Of a stretch of DNA of 64,000 nt, positions 46,100 through 57,499 are shown piece after piece (the first letter of the stretch is position 1; every line of letters starts with the position of its first letter). The position numbers and the translations under genes are program-made. Under the pieces are notes generated by a model, which saw only the letters and a list, made by a program, of their open reading frames with translations, was not told where the DNA came from and did not search any database. The stretch lies in the NCBI GenBank assembly GCA_949987705.1, contig OX465281.1, positions 258,140,542-258,204,541 on the forward strand, given 5' to 3'. Source of the DNA: Thereva unica. Taxonomy: Eukaryota > Arthropoda > Insecta > Diptera > Therevidae.

Positions 46100-47290
46100 G
46101 TGAACATTGGCAACAAAAAGTTCTGCGGAGAAAGTCAGCAACTATTAAGAGGCGTTAACCGAGCAGGTGAAGGTTTTCGTCGAGTGTGGCTGGCGGATTA
46201 GTGATTTGGATTCGGTTGCGATCCTATATTTTAAATTGTTTATTCATTCAGTTTATAGAAGTTAATAAAAATTAGGGTCATAGCGCCCGTAAATGATTTG
46301 GGACACGTAGCGTAGTTTTCGGAAAGCAACAGTTCAATGTACCGTCGTCTGTGATCGTTGAGTTTTTCCAGATTGAAATATTGAATTTTGTTTATAAACT
46401 TTTAAAGTGGGCCAATATTATTTTTTGAATTCTTTTAATTTAATAGAGTGCACAGGAATTTTATGTAAGTATGAGTTGATTCGTAAACGTATTTATATTA
46501 ATACATTAATTTTATAAAGAGGAATTTAAAAAAAAGTTAATAGTCAGTTCTAAAACAGTGCAAATCCAAATAACATTTTAAAGCCCGGTTAAACTCATCG
46601 ACTAGTTGTTAACAGCACCATTTTAACTTTTTATCATTGGAATTAAACTCGTATTCGTTCACTGTTTGTAAATACATGGCACCTTTTCTATATTACTTAA
46701 TTTCCATTTTCACTTTTAAACAAATCGTTATTTTTCGAGAATCGAAATTTCATCAAAAATATAGATAGATGTTCCAGTTTCATTTAAAACCATTTTGATA
46801 GTTGTGATAGACTTGCGTAAATTATTTTTGTAAGAAAGAAATGCATCGCGTGGGAGACTAGGTTTACACCCAATATATAAAAAATAGGAGGAGTGATATA
46901 TTATGCCAATTCAATTTTACATAATTGTAAGTACAGTAGCTACATTTTTTTCTAATTTTCAAGAACTCGTTATCTATTAAAAGTTCGAATCTCATACGAT
47001 ATATGATGCATCCATCCATCCAATGGATCGCGCCTTTTAAATCATTGTGATTTACTTTTAAGAAAATTAAGAAAAAACTTAGATACTATATTTATTTTAT
47101 ATAAAAAAAATCTTAAAACTATTTTAATCTACTTAATTCTAAACTTACTCCTAGAACTATCCGGGCAGGACAACGGAGATGGAATAGTCTCGGGCAGTGC
47201 CGGCGGATCGTGTTAGGCCCGGGTGGGTAGCCAGACAACCAAGCTCCTATCCAAACTACATACCATTAAGTTCGTTAAATTGAAGTTCGG
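46100..47290. other. non-genic AT-rich stretch
   Basis: No coding, RNA or repeat structure is recognised. Confidence 0.5.
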
Positions 47291-47499
47291 CCAAGGTAGG
47301 CTTTGATATGCCTTTTAACTTATACAGGATCTTGGCTTACATTAATCAGAAAGCTTGTAAAAAGTGTTTGTTGTTTTGCCTGCCCAAGAGTGCTTTCATG
47401 TTCCGTCCTTTGTTTTTTGTGGCTATTTTGGAATGTTGGAAGTTGATGTACTTAGTTTCAAGCCACTGCCGGTTCCCCCATTCCCTCAAACTCAAACCC

Positions 47500-47990
47500 T
47501 CCACCAGCTCAGTTCAGATTACGAAACTCCTTCTCTGGGGAAAGGATTTTAAAACTATTCAGTTTAGCTGCATCTTAGACGGCTCTCATTCTTCTTCAAT
47601 CCCTCGAGGGACTTCTCGTTGATTTAGGAGAAAGAATGTGATGCACTTCTTCAGCGGTTCCTTTGCTTTAATGACATCCATAGGAACCGCAAGATTTTGA
47701 GCCTGGAGACACTGGAGAAGCTTTCCAGGCTCCAAATTTACTTTAACCAGACCTAGAGCTCTCCTCAGGATATCCGCATCTGGAATTAGCTTGAGACTAC
47801 ATTTCGTCACATGGCCTTCTCATTCATGGCATTCTTTCTCTCTGGTACAGCGTCTGGATGCGCATACCGACCGACATCTGTTTTTCTGAATTCGGTTCGC
47901 CCGGGGGTTGTCTCAGTTGTCGTCTCCTGGCTGGAGGTGGGTAGATTTTCCTCTAAGGAGGGCGTTAACTCCCGAACCCCTTGGTATTAT
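47500..47990 (-). mobile_element. LINE ORF1-like remnant
   Basis: The minus strand includes 'KCSLKLIPDADILRRALGLV', 'KVNLEPGKLLQCLQAQNLAV' and 'KKCITFFLLNQREVPRGIEE', with upstream pieces broken by stops. The 'KLLQCLQAQN' motif matches the plus-strand remnant at 1.5-1.9 kb. An 'AGCGAGCCCTTTCCAAC' block near 48025 recurs near 49908, beside the palindromic mariner. Confidence 0.4.
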
Positions 47991-48176
47991 TTTTGGCAAA
48001 CTCAACTGGTCTGGATTCAGGGGAGCGAGCCCTTTCCAACGAGACATCATTGCTTAAAATTAATTATTCTACATATTAGGTATTTTTTAGCAATTCCATT
48101 TTCAAATCTTGTTGTTTGGCCGTTTATATTCAATTTTTATTGTATAAAACCTATTCCCAAAACAAATAATAGTGTA

Positions 48177-48808
48177 ACCACAATTCCGGCGAACGACGGC
48201 AAATTCGCTGTCAAAATTTTTAAATCCATATGTGAAAGCGGAATTGCCCACAATTCCGACGGGCGGCGATTTGCGAATGCGACGAAATTCGTCAGGTTAA
48301 AATAAATTCAAATTTTGTCGACAAGGGTGGCGATTTTTTATGTCATTGCAGTTTTCTAGTATCGTTAACAGTTTTCGAGTTTTATAAGGCAAAGTAGAAT
48401 TTTTAATTTAAATTATGGATCTTAATGAGTCCCTTATAGAACTTGTAAGAAATTATGAGATTTTGTACAATTTAAAAGATAAAAACTATCGTTGCTTTAA
48501 AGAAATGTTCCTCATCAACATCTCTTCATTTTCTTGAACATTTTTTCAAAAAACCCATTTTCGTCTCTGTCAAGATTTATTTCACGGACCCACCACCGTC
48601 GTTTTCTTGTTTTTAAATACCATTCGTAACTTTCCCAAATAAGTTGGAAAATTGAAATTATTTGTATTATTTTTAAGGTTTTTACGTGATCCATTTTTAT
48701 TTAAAAAAACGTCGCCGCTGTTGTGCTTTAACAACTATAGCGATGCAATTCGTTGAACAAGACAACGAAATTTCGTCGTTCGTTGCCGTCGTTCGTCGGA
48801 ATTGTGGT
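48177..48808. mobile_element. 632-base MITE flanked by TA
   Basis: It starts ACCACAATTCCGGCGAACGA and ends with the near-perfect reverse complement TCGTTCGTCGGAATTGTGGT, with TA on both sides (48175-48176 and 48809-48810). Subterminal CGACGAAATTCGTC-like motifs are repeated in inverted orientation. No transposase is present. A TA duplication fits Tc1/mariner-mobilised MITEs. Confidence 0.7.
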
Positions 48809-48854
48809 TATACCATAATACTGCCAAATTTTATAAATTATATAAATTCATTTC

Positions 48855-49560
48855 ATTTTCATTTCCTGGAACCTCAAAAAATGCATAAGAATCATATTGA
48901 TAAAAACGTCGTCGCCATTGTTATTAAGTTAATTATTATTAAATATGTATTATTTACATATCCTATTATATTTTTAATTACTTAAAAACATCATTTCCCA
49001 TTTTTTTATTGTTTAATTTAATCAAAATCAATTAAATAAATTCTGAAATTATTAAACGTTGAAAATTGCATATTTTTAAGAGTTTAATGTCTAATCATGG
49101 TTTAAAATTCATGTTTTTTGATAAGCGCAGGGATCCTCTATCTAATGGATAAATTTACAATGTCAAGTTTCGCAACTTTGTTGAGAAAACTTCGACACTT
49201 CGCATTGTAATTTCTGACATATCATACAGGATCCGTGCGGTTACCAAAAAACGCTCGTTATTTCTATAAGCAGTAGACTCCTACAACTATGCAATTTTTT
49301 ACTATGCTATTTAGTGCTATTTAAATTCAAAAATTTATTTTATTGATTTTAATTAAATTAAACAATAAAAAGTGGTGAAATTTTGTGTTTAAGTAATTAT
49401 TAAAAATATAATAGAATATTCAAATAATACATATTTAATAATAATAGGCTTAATAAGGATTATTGATGATAACGCAAAAATCGCCTAAAAACTGAGTTTT
49501 AATCAGTATGATTCTTATGCATTTTTTTGAGATTTCAGGAATTGAAATTTTTAATTTTTT
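48855..49560. repeat. imperfect inverted repeat, arms about 210 bases
   Basis: 48855-49065 pairs with about 49320-49560 as diverged reverse complements. Anchors are 'AAAAAATGCATAAGAATCAT' against 'ATGATTCTTATGCATTTTTT' and 'TATTATTAAATATGTATTAT' against its complement. The spacer holds a second small palindrome bounded by GGATCCT and AGGATCC. AT-rich and non-coding, it is an old foldback-type element adjoining the MITE. Confidence 0.6.
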
Positions 49561-49954
49561 TGGAATTTCTTTAATTTAAGTAGTTAATTTAACTTATTTA
49601 AGGTTTATTTAAGTCAATTATGTATTTTATATAATTTAGCACTATTTTTTTTTTGTTGTTCTGGGAATATGCTGCATTGCTCAAAACTGAATTTAAACAG
49701 TTAAACAGGATTTCAAAATTTATTTCCACCAAAAATACCGTAATATAATAATAATAAATTTTAGGGAGTGATGCCTAGTTGTAAGGGGACCTTCAAGGAT
49801 GTCTGTGAACTCAGTCCCACCCCGGCCTGATCAGTATTTCCCAAGATAATGGGCATTTTGCAGCCCTCCTTGGGGAAATCACAAAAGAGGAGATAACTCC
49901 CAGGAGGGCGAGCCCTTTCCAACAAGGCCACACTCATCAAAATCGGAGCACATA

Positions 49955-50882
49955 CGAGGTGTGACAATTAAGTAATGAGACTGATTATATTGCCGCGATT
50001 GTGGTAACCCTGCGACCTTGAAATTCCCTTTCCCTTCTCTCGGCATCCTTCCCCTCTCCATTGATATATTTGCCATCGCTCTAGCTTGTTTAGTTCGCCT
50101 GCTCTGTCGTGTTGAGTAAACGTGTGTTCGTGGTGCTCGTCACGAAAATGGAAAAACGAAATCAAGAACAACGCTTCGCGATAAAATTTTGCGTCAAATT
50201 GGGCGAAACAGCTTCGGAAACGATCGAACGATCAAGCAGCGTGGGATGGTTTTCCACTTGTTCCAAACAGTCTTCTGCGACGGTCATTCAATGCTGCTTT
50301 TGCTCCTCGGAAAGGTTCCTTGGAACCATCTTCGCGCACAACTTTCTCATCCCTAAATCGTCGGTTAAAATTTGTCTGACTGTTTCACGGTTCATACCCA
50401 GTTCCGACGCCAACATTCGAACTGTTAAACGCCGATCTTCACGGATCAGGGCGCGCACACGCTGCGCATTCGTGTCAGTCCGCACCTCGACTGGTCTCCC
50501 GCTCCGCGCCTCGTCTTCCACGCCTTTACGCCCCTCCTTAAACTCTTTATGCCATCGAAACACCTGGGCACGACTAAGAGCACTATCACCATGCACTTTT
50601 ACAATTTTAGCGTACGTTTCCGAAGCTGTTTCGCCCAATTTGACGCAAAATTTTATCGCGACGCGTTGTTCTTGATTTCGTTTTTCCATTTTCGTGACGA
50701 GCACCACGAACACACGTTTACTCAACACGACAGAGCAGGCGAACTAAACAAGCTAGAGCGATGGCAAATATATCAATGGAGAGGGGAAGGATGCCGAGAG
50801 AAGGGAAAGGGAATTTCAAGGTCGCAGGGTTACCACAATCGCGGCAATATAATCAGTCTCATTACTTAATTGTCACACCTCG
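49955..50882 (-). mobile_element. palindromic truncated mariner element
   Basis: The element starts CGAGGTGTGACAATTAAGTA and ends with its reverse complement; TA flanks both ends. The arms 49955-50221 and 50616-50882 are 267 bases each and differ at about one base. Both arms are the 5' end of the same mariner, terminal repeat through the first transposase codons. The right part reads on as transposase on the minus strand from 50674: 'MEKRNQEQRVAIKFCVKLGE', the HTH region 'ALSRAQVFRWHKEFKEGRKG', 'LASELGMNRETVRQIL' and 'AKMVPRNLSEEQKQH'. After one stop it runs to about residue 155, then meets the inverted copy. All catalytic residues are absent. It is non-autonomous but has two intact 5' termini. 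Confidence 0.85.
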
Positions 50883-50934
50883 TACCATTCCAAGGTGTCG
50901 CCTCCTGATGGCGAAGTTGATTATCTATAAACAA

Positions 50935-51240
50935 CTACGTTGAAGAGGATGATTAACAGCAGAAAATTGAGGATCGCATATAGACTATGCGTTCTCCGTG
51001 CGTGCTGTGCTTACAGGACCATGTCCAACGATGCGGTGTGTGCAGGGATCATCTGCAGAGACAAACTGGGCGAGAAGAGGCATGCTTATCTATATCCAAG
51101 CATTATGTTGGAGGCGAGCCAAATACAGTGCGGTGGCAGAGAATGCACTGCGAGTTCGTAACGGATTGGCAAGGGCAGGGGGAAGGGTCTGGACTTATCC
51201 AAATGTGCAGAGATAGGGGCAATACTTATTCGTCCTCCAA
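50935..51240 (+). mobile_element. LINE ORF2 C-terminal remnant
   Basis: The plus strand reads 'LRIAYRLCVLRACCAYRTMS', 'NDAVCA', 'GIICRDKLGEKRHAYL', which matches the R1/Jockey-type block (AYRT.S.DAL.V.AG..P..L...ER). It has frameshifts. The palindromic mariner lies immediately upstream. Confidence 0.65.
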
Positions 51241-51594
51241 CCATTAAGTACAATGTGCTGGCACTTTTTTTATCCCTTTCAGAAATTCTTGTACTGAACC
51301 TCAAATGATCCTGAGCATTCACAGCTTTTTGCAGTGCTTCTTTTTAGCTTAAAGGCTTCCTTCCATGCTTGCTCTCGTGGGCCTTGCGTACATCTCTCTT
51401 GTGGCTCTGATTTTTTTCTTCTTGCGGATCTACAGTTCTGATGGAACTACTAAACGCACTATTTCACGGCTTTAGAAAAGAGGAATTTATTTGATGATTG
51501 AGCTTCAATTTAATAAATGATTTGAAGAATGCTTTATGACGCTTCTCTTTAAATTTACGAATTAGACTATAGAATACACTATAAATCTAAAATA

Positions 51595-53566
51595 ATGAAT
51601 GTAAATTATAGAATCATTAAAATGGGAGTACGGCGAACTGGAGTTGCAAGAGGATATGAAGAAATGGCTGGCGCCAATGTTCCCGTTTCAAATAACAATC
51701 AAACACCCCCACATAGCATAGACCAACCACTAGGTCCAGAATTTGAATTGTCTTCAGTCAGTGTTATTCCAGATGGTAAGATACCATATATCTTTCAAAT
51801 ATTTTAAATTATTCATTTTAATTTTTGTTTCAGACACATTCACTGTCCAGCAAGCTGTAAATGCTTTAGGATTTGGATGGTTTCAAGTCAAGTTATCACT
51901 TTGCGTTGGGCTTTGTTGGATGGCTGATTCAATGGAAATGACAATATTAAGTGTTTTAGGCCCTGCGCTGCATTGTGATTGGGGAATATCACGATATCAG
52001 CAAGCTCTGACAACAACAATAGTGTTTCTTGGAATGATGCTCAGTTCTACTTTTTGGACACAATTAAGCGATCGATATGGGCGGAAGCCAGTGAGTCCAT
52101 TTTCATAGGTTATACGAGGGTTCTCAATTCATATATTTAACCTATACATAGGCTCTTACTCTTTGTGGAATTCTATTATTTCTATACGGACTTTTAAGTG
52201 CCGTTGCGCCGAGTTTTGGGTGGCTATTGCTCTTAAGGGGTTTGGTAGGATTCGCTATTGGCTGTGTCCCACAATCGTAATTATGAAAATTATTATTTTC
52301 ACTCTTAAAAATTACTATATTTTTTCAAGGGTTACACTTTATGCTGAATTTCTCCCAACTAAGCAAAGGGCGAAATGTGTAGTGCTGTTAGATGTGAGTA
52401 CAACAATTATATGTATACACAAATTAAAAGTAAATAAAACTCATTTGCAGTGTTTTTGGGCATTAGGTGCTTGTTTCGAAGTAGCTCTAGCACTTGCAGT
52501 GGCTCCTAATCTTGGCTGGAGATGGCTATTGGGCCTGTCTGCCGCACCTTTGTTCGTATTTGCTGTTATTACACCAGTATAATTATAATTTTCGGAAGAT
52601 ATTGAAAAGAAAACTAATTTAAGTTTGTTTTAGTGGTTGCCGGAATCAGCGCGGTACCACGTGTCCAACGGAAATAATGAAAAGGCTTTACAAACACTCG
52701 AAGATGTAAGTAAAAAAATAACTAATAACTTTTGTTGTTGTAATTTTTAACTTAAAAGATAGCAAGAGATAACAAGCGACCAATGTTATTAGGAAGGCTG
52801 GTAGTAGATGGACCCACATGTAGTAGGGGCAGCGTGAAAGCACTGCTCAGCGCATCTCTTCGAAGAACTACAATCCTTTTATGGTTTATATGGTAATTAT
52901 ATTTATGATATTGTGGAAAGATAATATAGAAACGGTTTACAATCAGGATGTCTTGCGCGTTCTGTTATTATGGACTAGTACTAATGTCAACAGAGTTATT
53001 TGCTAATAATCCTTCAGGAGATATATCAAATAGTTCAGACGATTGTCGCCCGTTACTGACGACAGACTATATGGATCTCTTGTGGACAACATTAGCAGAA
53101 TTTCCTGGAATTTTTGCTACAATAGCTATTATCGAAAGGTGCGGCAGAAAACGTACAATGGCCTTGCAATTTCTTTTATATGCTGGATGTGTCGCTATGC
53201 TTACTTCAACCACTGAGTACTTTTCATTCATCATTTATTTATTAATTGTTAACTAACCATCTCTTTTCCAGACGAGTATTTCTTACAATAATTCTCTTTG
53301 TTGCTCGTGGTGTCATTGCTGGATTATTTCAAGCTGCCTATGTATACACACCAGAAGTATATCCAACAGCGCTTAGATCTATTGGAGTCGGAGGTTGTTC
53401 AGCTTTAGCCAGGCTAGGAGCAATGGCTACACCGTATGTCGCACAAGTATTGCTGCAGAACTCAGTGTGGAGTGCAGTATCGGTCTATGGTTTTTTTGCA
53501 GTATGTGCAGCAATTGCATGCCTATTACTACCATATGAAACTCAAGGAAGCGAAGTACCGACATGA
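51595..53566 (+). CDS. SVOP: SV2/SVOP-like major facilitator transporter, 9 exons
   Basis: Exons 51595-51775, 51834-52090, 52152-52276, 52330-52393, 52451-52576, 52634-52705, 52759-52892, 52947-53216 and 53272-53566 join in phase to 507 residues. Twelve membrane segments are expected. Features are the first helix '[17 protein letters not shown]' with the acidic residue typical of SV2/SVOP/organic-ion transporters, the loop 2-3 motif 'DRYGRKP', '[20 protein letters not shown]', '[10 protein letters not shown]', the post-helix-6 motif 'LPESARYHV', the second-half motif 'ERCGRKR' and '[16 protein letters not shown]'. The substrate is unknown; SVOP orphans sit in vesicle or plasma membranes. A second ATG at 51622 gives a product nine residues shorter and may be the true start. 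It is convergent with MTO1. Confidence 0.9.
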
Positions 53567-53706
53567 AATCGGATCGTTTATTAGTTTTAATTTCGACATT
53601 CTGTAAATATTAACTCAAGTGCGGTGCTAACATTAAGTTTTAGTTGTACCTGTTGAAGATATTATTATGTTTTTATTTTTAATAGTATTGACATAGTGAG
53701 TAATTA

Positions 53707-53730
53707 TTTATTGGCATTAATACAAATAAA
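53707..53730. terminator. crossed poly(A) signals of two convergent genes
   Basis: The + strand AATAAA at 53725-53730 would serve the transporter. TTTATT at 53707-53712 is AATAAA on the minus strand and would serve MTO1. Each signal lies beyond the other, so mature 3' ends could overlap by tens of bases. Confidence 0.5.
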
Positions 53731-53751
53731 TTTAAGACTTATTCTATTTCA

Positions 53752-56472
53752 CTAAGATGTGTGTAAAGCTGTTTTTACAATGCTTTGCTTTACAAACTTC
53801 AAAAGACGAAGAACGGTAGACGGTGTAACGCCTTGGATTCTACTTGCAGCTGCGATCTGTAATAAATGCGTTTGCTGCTATTTTAATAAATAAAGAAGTC
53901 TAGATAAAAAAACAAGTTGTAATTAACAACTATCGAAGTTTTACTTTCAATTATCAATAGCGAAAAAAGATGTTCTTATACGTCATTAATTGTAAAAAAT
54001 ATGCAAAAAATAATGTTTAGGCTAAAAACTGAAGTACTTACTGTTTGCGGTTGAATCATGATTAATTTTTCCCTTTCTTCATTAGATAAATTTAACGACT
54101 TCCTATGTATATAAAACTCGCATAACAAATTGTTGTAAACATTTATCACTTTTATTTTTTTATTTACTTACTCGAAATAATTAATTTCCCTAGGTATTAC
54201 AAGGCTCTCTTCTCTTCGAATCTCTTCCACGTCCTTTGTTTGTTCTTTAATAAAATGAGAGTATAATGCCTCAATTTTAAGTCGATTGCACATATTGGAA
54301 TCATTTCGTAGCCAATTCAAAAGTTCTGGGTATAAATCAGCAATTTGTTGACATGTAACTTCATCTTTTGGAATTGATAACAAATCAAAGGCACTAAACA
54401 AGAAACAATAGATTATCTTAATTTAATATTTTTTTATTTACCTCTTTAAATTTGATGTTTTAAAATTTGGAATTTTTAAGATATCTCGCCATTGGTGTAG
54501 AGGTTTTTGAATTGATTGCAAAATTTGTATTCCTTCTTCTAGCTTGGATTTTATTTCTAAAGTTTTATTATATCTCTCAGACGACACAAGACCAATACAA
54601 TAACCCTGAAAATGAGAATTTGTGTCTCCTATATATAACAAGTATAACATTAAAACAAATTTAACCTTTTCAGTAAGCCTCAAATCGGCGTTATCTGGCC
54701 TGAGAATTAACCTAAACTCAGCTCTGCTGGTAAACATTCGATAAGGTTCATTTGTTCCTAAAGTTGTCAAATCGTCCACTAGAACGCCGATATAACCCTC
54801 TGTTCTGTTTATAGTTAATGGACTTCTATTTAAAATCTAAAATATAAGTAATTAAATAGATTTTTTAAATAATATAAATTCCCTTTTATATATACTTTTG
54901 CTGCCGCATTTGCGCCAGCTAAAATCCCTTGTCCAGCAGCCTCTTCATAACCAGTAGTACCATTAATTTGCCCAGCAAAAAATAAATTTGATATTTTCTT
55001 TGTCTCTAGAGTTGGAAATAGTTCTCTAGGGTCTATGTAATCGTACTCAACTCCATATCCTGGTCGCACAATATCTGCATTTTCCAGACCAGGCACAGTT
55101 CTAATGAGTTCAACTTGCAGCTTCTCAGGAAGGGTACATGAAAGACCATTCGGATATATAAGATCACTGTCAAAACCTTCTGGTTCCAGCCAAATCTACT
55201 AAGATTTTGATAATATAGCATTTAAATGTGTACACGTGTGTATTTACTTACTTGATGAGATTTTTCACCGAACCTCAAAACTTTCGATTCTATAGATGGA
55301 CAATAACGTGGCCCATTTATTTCTTCGGTTACATGTCTATTCACATGTAAATTATTTTTAACAATATCATTTACTGCTGACGTTGTGTAGGTTAAATAAC
55401 ACGGAAGTTGATCTTTAGCATCTATCCAAACTGTATCGTTCATGAATGAAAAAGGAACAGGAGGATTATCACCATAATGTACTTCTACTTTCTTGTAGTT
55501 AATTGTATTTGCTTTAATCCGAGGTGGTGTGCCGGTTTTTAATCTTCCCATTCGGAAATCCAAACTTTCTAAACATTTAGCTAAACCAATAGCTGGAGCA
55601 TCACCCATTCGTCCAGCTGGCCTTATTTCTAAACCGATATTTATTTGCCCTCGAAGGAAAGTTCCAGTAGTTATTACAACAGTTTTCGATCGCACTTGTG
55701 TACCGGAATTAAGCACAACTCCGGTGCATGTAACGTTTACATTATTGCAGTCATTTAAAGATTTTTCAATAATCAAATCCTCCACAGCTGCACATATGAT
55801 TTCTAAATTTGGAATCTTAAAAAGTTCATCTTGCACCGCTCTTTTATATAGTGTCCTATCGATTTGAGCTCTTGGGCCGTACACAGCTGGACCTCTGCGT
55901 TTGTTTAAGACCTAAAAAAGATTAGGCATAACCGCTTTATACTTCCAAATATCTAAGTCTACCTTGTACATCAACCCCGACTTGTCACAAGACCTCCCGC
56001 ATATGCCATCTAATGCATCTATTTCACGGATAATATGGCCTTTACCGATACCGCCAAAGGATGGATTGCAGGACATTTCACCTAAAAAAAATTAAGCTAA
56101 GTGAGGGACAATATATTCCTAAGCTCAAAGTTAGTTGATAGTTTATTAGCTGGCTAGCACTTGAAACATACGGTTTAATTGGGAATAGTTTCGAAAAGTA
56201 TACCTATTGACTCTAGTTTATGGGTGACAAGTAAAGTTTTAGCACCCATGCGAGCGGCAGCAGCACAGGCTTCTGTGCCGGCATGTCCTCCGCCAATAAC
56301 AATAACATCGTACCTGTGATCTAACCTATCCTCGCCACTCAACAACCTAGAAGTATTGGGATTAAATCTTCTACTGTTAAATATACAATTCTCAATTTCA
56401 CCTTTTACTAAGCAAATAGACTTCTTTCTTTCTGGAGGTAGGCCTACAAATATTGTTAAGAATCGTGAACAT
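53752..56472 (-). CDS. MTO1: mitochondrial tRNA modification protein MTO1 (GidA/MnmG family)
   Basis: Nine exons in coding order: about 56472-56204 (5' limit unsure), 56081-55963, 55911-55252, 55195-54896, 54836-54666, 54605-54442, 54393-54172, 54102-54042 and 53856-53752. The length is near 690 residues. The FAD Rossmann motif is '[14 protein letters not shown]', then '[16 protein letters not shown]', '[10 protein letters not shown]', the first family signature '[11 protein letters not shown]' and the second '[20 protein letters not shown]', with a helical C-terminal end '[17 protein letters not shown]'. With GTPBP3 it makes taurinomethyl-uridine at wobble position 34 of mitochondrial tRNAs (family knowledge). 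No ATG precedes the Rossmann motif in frame. The nearest good ATG (56472) is in another frame and encodes a basic, presequence-like start. Confidence 0.92.
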
Positions 56473-56639
56473 TTTCTCAATAAAACCAAAATCACGGGCT
56501 AGAGACAACAGACGAGAAATGTCAAAAACATGTGTTTCGCAACGTCTTGAAGTCGTTACGTCGTGCACACTAGCCTTCTTGATTGCAAAATTATTGGCGT
56601 TGTTTACAAAGCTCATACAGGTTTGTTTAAATTAAAAAT

Positions 56640-56930
56640 GCAAAGAAAAGGTAAAGCAAAATAAGAGATTATTAGCTTATCATCACTTCATATATGTAAA
56701 GAAGAATTTATATAACAATAATAATAAAAAAAGGAAAAGAAGAAAGAGATAAGAACTCCTCTAGGACTCATCGAACATCGTAAGGTTCTAAAAACCTTAC
56801 TTTTACATTCAAGGGAACACGCAGTAAGTATAACAAAATAATTAGTTGTGCCTTAATTAGAGAACTAAAAGTTTAAAGACTAAGATAGACATAGAAGGTT
56901 AAGTGTAGAGCTGCCTCCAGTGAGCCCGGA
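56640..56930. other. MTO1 upstream region
   Basis: AT-rich, with purine-rich runs (AAAGGAAAAGAAGAAAGAG). The MTO1 promoter or a missing first exon may lie here or just below, but no core element stands out. Confidence 0.3.
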
Positions 56931-56934
56931 GGCC

Positions 56935-57230
56935 CAGTTAGCGCTTTGGCGCGCCGTTTCAATAGCAAATCCTCGTGTACCTAAAGTCGTCCTATGGAAT
57001 TTAGGAAGCTTATCAGTGATCTTTAGACTTTTAGTCTGCAGATCTCTTGTTTTAAGCCTTCCAGGTCGTAAATGCCTAGTGTGCGCATCCTGGCAGCTAC
57101 TGCAAGTGACGTTGCACGGTATTACCCAGCTTGGCAGTGTGGTCTCCGATAGGCAAATGTTGATGATTACCGTGAATATTTCGGGAGGGTCTGTTTAGAA
57201 GTCCCATGGTTCTTTCTTTGTTGTAAGTAG
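56935..57230. repeat. dispersed repeat fragment
   Basis: It matches 29160-29330 in several blocks and shares 'GGCGCGCCGTTT' with about 590-605. It is followed by LINE sequence. Non-coding. Confidence 0.45.
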
Positions 57231-57499
57231 GCCATTGGTTTATTGTCTGACAAGCTTATAAGATACTAGTGCACACCGAAAGGTTCAAAGATAATGAACT
57301 GTTAGTGATCTAGCTAAACAACCTTCCACGACGCCATCTGAGGTCGTTGAGCCATCGGTGAATATCAGTATATCGAACTTCCTCCGTTTCTCTACTCTTT
57401 TCTGGAGGGTGTTTCGACTTTTTGTACTACTAGTTCGTCATGTTCAAGTCATGGTTCAATATCTAGTAATAAAGCTTGATTTGAAGGATATAAGAGAAA

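Noticed and set aside
50109..50675. Plus-strand 188-residue frame that begins like the mariner transposase
   Set aside because: After about 40 residues it crosses the inversion junction and reads the antisense of the transposase, so it is a chimeric by-product of the palindrome.
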